Part shown: in pieces, positions 61,098 to 64,000 of the stretch
Layout of the letters: every line of letters begins with the position of its first letter
Numbering within the stretch: position 1 is the stretch's first letter
NCBI GenBank assembly: GCA_021788415.1
Contig: JAJYKR010000001.1
Location: forward strand, 372,001 to 436,000
Direction of reading: 5' to 3'
Length of the DNA stretch: 64,000 bases
Origin: an archaeon
Lineage (GTDB): Archaea > Thermoproteota > Nitrososphaeria > Nitrososphaerales > UBA183
The notes under the pieces: model-generated
Told to the model about the DNA's origin: nothing
Databases searched by the model: none
Seen by the model: only the letters and a program-made list of their open reading frames with translations
Made by a program: the position numbers and the translations under genes

Positions 61098-62496
61098 CCT
61101 TCCCCCCAGCCGACACGGACGAGTAGCCGAGCTCCCTCAGCCTCCGCTTCGCCCCGGCCGCGTCCCCGGCTCCCTGGGCAAGGGCCGCCTCGGTCTGGCT
61201 GAACGGGTACTGGAAGGAGAGCTCCGCCGGGACAGGCCCCAGCTGCGGGTGGACGACGTAGGCGTCCGCGTCCCTCTTTGGGGAGCCCAGGCCATGCCCT
61301 TCCACGATCACGGCCTTCTTCGACGACCTCCGCGCCGCCCCCGCCAGCCTCCGGGCCGCCATGGCCAGCTCGGGCCTCCTCAGGTCGAGGTCGCTCCGGA
61401 CGAAGAGCCCCCTCTCCTTCATGGCCGGGGTCCCGGCCTCCAGGTCCTCGGAGTACTCCGCCAGCCTGGCGAAGGCGTCCCTCAGCCTGGGGTGGGTCAT
61501 GGACCTCTCCTCCACCAGGTCCCACAGCCTCCCCTCCACGATCGCCTCCTTGCAACCCTCCAGCTCCTCCCTGAGGACGTGGAGGTTGTGAAGCGACAGG
61601 GCCCTGGTCCTCCCCGGGTGGTCGAGCTCGAGGAGCTCCTTCACGCTTGTCTTGGAGCAGACGGCGCAGCTGCAGGGGAGGTGCTTCATCGACTGCAGGG
61701 TCAGGATCCCGCTCCTGGACATGTACCTCCCTGTCCTGGCGAAGAGGACGTAGCTGGCCGAGTCGAAAGTGTCGCACCCCAGGGCCACGGCCAGGGGCAT
61801 GGTCAGCGGGTGCCCGGCCCCGAAGAGGTGCAGGGGGACCGAGTAGGGGATGGCCCGCCTCGCCGCTATCACCATGTCGACCAGGTCCGCGAACATGTAG
61901 TTCTCCATCACCTGGACCGGGCTCCCCAGGGCGAGGATGCCGAACCCCGCCGCGACCAGGGCCTTCGCCGACCTCTTCACCAGGTCCTGGTAGAGCCCCC
62001 CCTGGATGGGGCCGACCCATGCCGTCGGCCTATCACCGAACTCGGCCAGGGTCCCCCGGGCGTTCTTCAGGCTGTACTCCACCGTCTCCCTGGCCACCGG
62101 CCTCCTCTGGGGGTACCCGGTCGGCCTGTCGAGGGTGACCGCGAGCTCGGTCCCTATGGCGGCCTGGAACTCGGCCACGTCTCTGTAGCCGACGTCGAGG
62201 TCGCCGTACTCGAGCACCTGGTACCCCCCGGAGTCGGTGATGAACATCCCGTCGAACTCGAGGAGCCGGTGGATCCCTTTCTCCAGCGCCTCGTCCCTCC
62301 GCCTCTTCCTGAGGATGTAGGAGTTGGTCATGAGCCCCCTGAACCCCATGGACAGGAGCTCCGAAGGGTGGATCAGCTGGTTCACCGGGTGGATGACAGG
62401 GAACATGTAGGGGGTCTCGAGGGTCTTGCCCCCGACCTGCAGCGTCCCTATCCTCCCCAGCAGGTCCGACTCCTTTACCTCGAAGGACAGCCCCAA
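61030..62496 (-). CDS. tgtA: Archaeosine tRNA-guanine transglycosylase
   Basis: It exchanges G15 of tRNA for preQ0 as the first step of archaeosine synthesis. The 488-residue protein has the TIM-barrel active site DSGGYQV, TLDRPTGYPQ, VGPIQGGLYQDL, and the zinc site CSCAVC…H. The last 20 residues are Arg/Ser-rich and antisense to PAC2. There is no PUA domain, so that part may be a separate gene elsewhere. The TTG start is about 27-33 bases after ctataag (62523-62529, minus strand). Confidence 0.93.
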   Translation of the reverse strand: MGLSFEVKESDLLGRIGTLQVGGKTLETPYMFPVIHPVNQLIHPSELLSMGFRGLMTNSYILRKRRRDEALEKGIHRLLEFDGMFITDSGGYQVLEYGDLDVGYRDVAEFQAAIGTELAVTLDRPTGYPQRRPVARETVEYSLKNARGTLAEFGDRPTAWVGPIQGGLYQDLVKRSAKALVAAGFGILALGSPVQVMENYMFADLVDMVIAARRAIPYSVPLHLFGAGHPLTMPLAVALGCDTFDSASYVLFARTGRYMSRSGILTLQSMKHLPCSCAVCSKTSVKELLELDHPGRTRALSLHNLHVLREELEGCKEAIVEGRLWDLVEERSMTHPRLRDAFARLAEYSEDLEAGTPAMKERGLFVRSDLDLRRPELAMAARRLAGAARRSSKKAVIVEGHGLGSPKRDADAYVVHPQLGPVPAELSFQYPFSQTEAALAQGAGDAAGAKRRLRELGYSSVSAGGKVRSRRSRRGGSPSPRSSSARSR

Positions 62497-62617
62497 ACTC
62501 TGCGCCGCAGGGAGAAGGGGCGCTATAAGCTCTGGGAGAGTCCTTCGCCCCCGAGGATGGCGGATGCACCTGTCGGCCCCGGCAACCCTTTAGTCGTCCC
62601 CCCCGCCGTGAGCGCCC

Positions 62618-63014
62618 GTGGACCACGGGGAGTTAGTCGAAGGCGGCGGGCGCTGTCAAGCCGCACCGGATCGAGGACCGCGTCATCGGCAACGTGGCCG
62701 CGGTCATAGTCACCGACAAGGGGAACGAGTACACCGGCGTCTGCATCGACACGCCGTCGGGGACCGGGTTCTGCGCCGAAGCCTCGGCCATCGGGGCCAT
62801 GGTGACCGCTGGGGAATACAGGATAAGGAAGGTCGTCGCCGTGTCCAGGCACGAAGACGGGACGCTCTACGTCCTCCCTCCATGCGGCCGGTGCCGGGAG
62901 TTCATGAGGCAGGTGGACGAAGGGAACCTGGAGGCCGAGGTGGTGCTCGGGCGCAAGGAGTCGGCGAAGCTCAGGGACCTCCTCCCCCGCCACGAGTGGC
63001 CCGCTCCGCTCTGA
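62618..63014 (+). CDS. Cytidine deaminase-like protein with apparent frameshift
   Basis: The C-terminal frame (62637-63014) encodes KAAGAVKPHRIEDRVIGNVAAVIVTDKGNEYTGV, then FCAEASAIGAM and PPCGRCREF, the zinc motifs of cytidine or blasticidin-S-type deaminases. Its first ATG/GTG/TTG is GTG 62694, which drops about 20 conserved residues. A leaderless GTG at 62618, about 25-32 bases after ccctttag (62586-62593), gives MDHGELVE in another frame, exactly the missing N-terminus. One base too many near 62636-62641 would explain it. Either an assembly error or +1 frameshifting; from GTG 62694 alone the protein is 106 residues. Confidence 0.75.
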
Positions 63015-63091
63015 GCCTCCGCGGAGAATAAATGCGAAAACATGTACCATAGGGACAAGACTAATCTACACACCCCTGCCAACTCTCCACC

Positions 63092-63832
63092 ATGAGCAGG
63101 GTTGCGGACGTGAAGACCCGCATCTCCTCGGTGGAGCTCCTCGCGACGCTGAAGAAGAGCTACAGCTACAGGGAGCTCTCCGCGGTCCTGGGGCTCTCGG
63201 CCCCGATACTGAGCAGGTACGTCCGGGGGCACGTCCTCCCGAGCGCGGCCCGCTCCGAGAAGTTCATCGCGACATTCAGGGAGAAGCTGCTCCGGAAGAT
63301 GGTCATGGACTCGGTCAAGATCTCCCAGGACGGGTCCTACGACATCAGCGAGGTGGTGAACAACGTCGGCCTCCTGAGGCAGATAGCGAAGGTGGTCTAC
63401 AGCGAGTTCAGCGTGGCGACCGTGGACAGGGTGGTGACCATGGAGGTGGACGGCATCCCTCTTGCCACCGAAGTCGCCGGGGAGTTCAACGTGAGGCTGG
63501 CGGTCGCAAGGTCCGAGAGGGAGCTGGGGGTGGAGGAGTTCGTCGAGCAGAAGGCAGTGTACTCCCCCTCGTCGGTGAAGTACCTCTACCTCCCCAAGAC
63601 GTCCATGAAGAGGGGGGAGCACCTCCTGGTGGTCGACGACCTGGTCCGGTCAGGGACGACCATCGAGGCGCTGACCAGGATGGCGGAGAAGGGGAGGGCA
63701 AAGATAGTCGGGGTCTTCGCCATAGCCTCGGTGGACCAGTCCATGCAGAAGCTGAAGGAGAGGCTCGGCCTCACCTGCCCCATCGAGTCCCTGGTCACGC
63801 TGGAGCAGAAGCAGAGGCGCTACAGCTACTAG
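63092..63832 (+). CDS. gfcR: GfcR-like regulator: HTH plus phosphoribosyltransferase domain
   Basis: The 246 residues combine an N-terminal helix-turn-helix (SYRELSAVLGLSAPILSRYVRGHVLP, about 25-50) with a type I phosphoribosyltransferase domain whose PRPP loop is LLVVDDLVRSGTT. This is the archaeal PRTase-regulator design, known from GfcR in haloarchaea and PurR-like proteins. The effector may be PRPP or a nucleotide. The next gene starts 8 bases after its stop. A TATA-like gaataaatg (about 63025-63034) lies further upstream. Confidence 0.82.
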   Translation: MSRVADVKTRISSVELLATLKKSYSYRELSAVLGLSAPILSRYVRGHVLPSAARSEKFIATFREKLLRKMVMDSVKISQDGSYDISEVVNNVGLLRQIAKVVYSEFSVATVDRVVTMEVDGIPLATEVAGEFNVRLAVARSERELGVEEFVEQKAVYSPSSVKYLYLPKTSMKRGEHLLVVDDLVRSGTTIEALTRMAEKGRAKIVGVFAIASVDQSMQKLKERLGLTCPIESLVTLEQKQRRYSY

Positions 63833-63840
63833 TGGGACCA

Positions 63841-64000
63841 ATGAGCATCACAATAGACTCGGACTTCGTCGCCAGGGCCATCCCCCCGAGGAGGAGGGAC
63901 GCCCACAAGAGGATGAACGGGACGGTCTGCGTTGTCGGGGGGAGCAGGCTCTACCACGGGGCGCCGTTCCTCTGCGCCAGCGGGGCCATGCGTGCCGGGG
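63841..64000 (+). CDS. nnrD: NAD(P)H-hydrate dehydratase, C-terminal YjeF type (3' partial)
   Basis: Only the first 53 codons are in the window. HKRMNGTVCVVGGSRLYHGAPFLCASGAMRAG matches the start of ADP-dependent NAD(P)H-hydrate dehydratase (HKGxxGxVLVxGGSxxYxGAPxLAAxAAxRxG), which repairs damaged NAD(P)H. The ATG is 8 bases after the GfcR-like gene, so they are probably co-transcribed. Confidence 0.8.
   Translation, partial: MSITIDSDFVARAIPPRRRDAHKRMNGTVCVVGGSRLYHGAPFLCASGAMRAG

Noticed and set aside
1..64000. CRISPR arrays, insertion sequences, rRNA genes or a replication origin
   Set aside because: I saw no regularly spaced repeats, transposase, rRNA-like sequence or origin-type repeat cluster with cdc6; the only mobile element supported is the CdvC intein.

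Overview
The window is 64 kb of high-GC archaeal chromosome. Archaeal markers include ESCRT-III/CdvB and CdvC division proteins, Alba, TFB, deoxyhypusine synthase, ribosomal proteins eL40 and eL38, an archaeosine-type tRNA-guanine transglycosylase, archaeal CPSF-like nucleases, a class III signal-peptide pilin and BHB-type introns. CdvB/CdvC with eL38 points to the TACK group (Thermoproteota), plausibly a Nitrososphaeria-like lineage; that placement is inference. Two sedolisin (S53) proteases, normally acid-active, hint at an acidic habitat. Many genes appear leaderless: an A/T-rich TATA-like element lies about 24-35 bases before the start codon. TTG and GTG starts are very common.

Layout. 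1-8.1 kb: the end of a giant surface adhesin with a nested kelch propeller and a C-terminal membrane anchor. 8.2-12.2 kb: M3 oligopeptidase, a degenerate EF-Tu-like protein, MsrA and a Fap7-type kinase. 12.1-19 kb: a type IV pilus-like locus. Its minus-strand operon encodes a secretion ATPase, two TadC-like membrane proteins, a class III pilin and a HerA-like ATPase; its plus-strand run encodes small one-TM pilin-like proteins. 18.9-26.2 kb: TFB, deoxyhypusine synthase, H+-pyrophosphatase, an intron-bearing tRNA-Cys, a diiron protein, an MFS transporter and a DUF5679-like protein. 26.4-36.7 kb: a secreted repeat protein, CysRS, a glycoside-hydrolase-like protein, an MBL nuclease, a GtrA-like protein and IleRS. 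36.7-41.6 kb: a phosphoesterase and the division locus (a CdvB paralogue, CdvB with winged helix, and CdvC carrying an intein in its Walker A loop). 41.8-48.6 kb: AspRS, a NusA-like KH protein, Alba, SucCD, eL40, a cation/H+ antiporter and tRNA-Val. 48.6-57 kb: a secreted protein, RNase HI, CBS, TRAM, sedolisin, eL38, a presenilin-like protease, a CPSF-like nuclease and an arginase-family enzyme. 57-64 kb: a cell-anchored sedolisin, PAC2 protein, TGT, cytidine deaminase, a GfcR-like regulator and the start of an NAD(P)H-hydrate dehydratase.

The most striking theme is intervening sequence. The alba gene is interrupted by a 33-nt insert containing an in-frame stop. It has BHB-like geometry, and cutting it by the archaeal splicing rule restores the conserved Alba sequence exactly. 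tRNA-Cys carries two small introns, one in the T-loop. CdvC carries an intein. Both tRNAs in the window have C instead of the near-universal T at position 55. Three further genes (a pilin-like gene, the TRAM protein and cytidine deaminase) need a one-base shift, or lack any normal start codon, near their 5' ends. These could be assembly errors or real biology and need checking.
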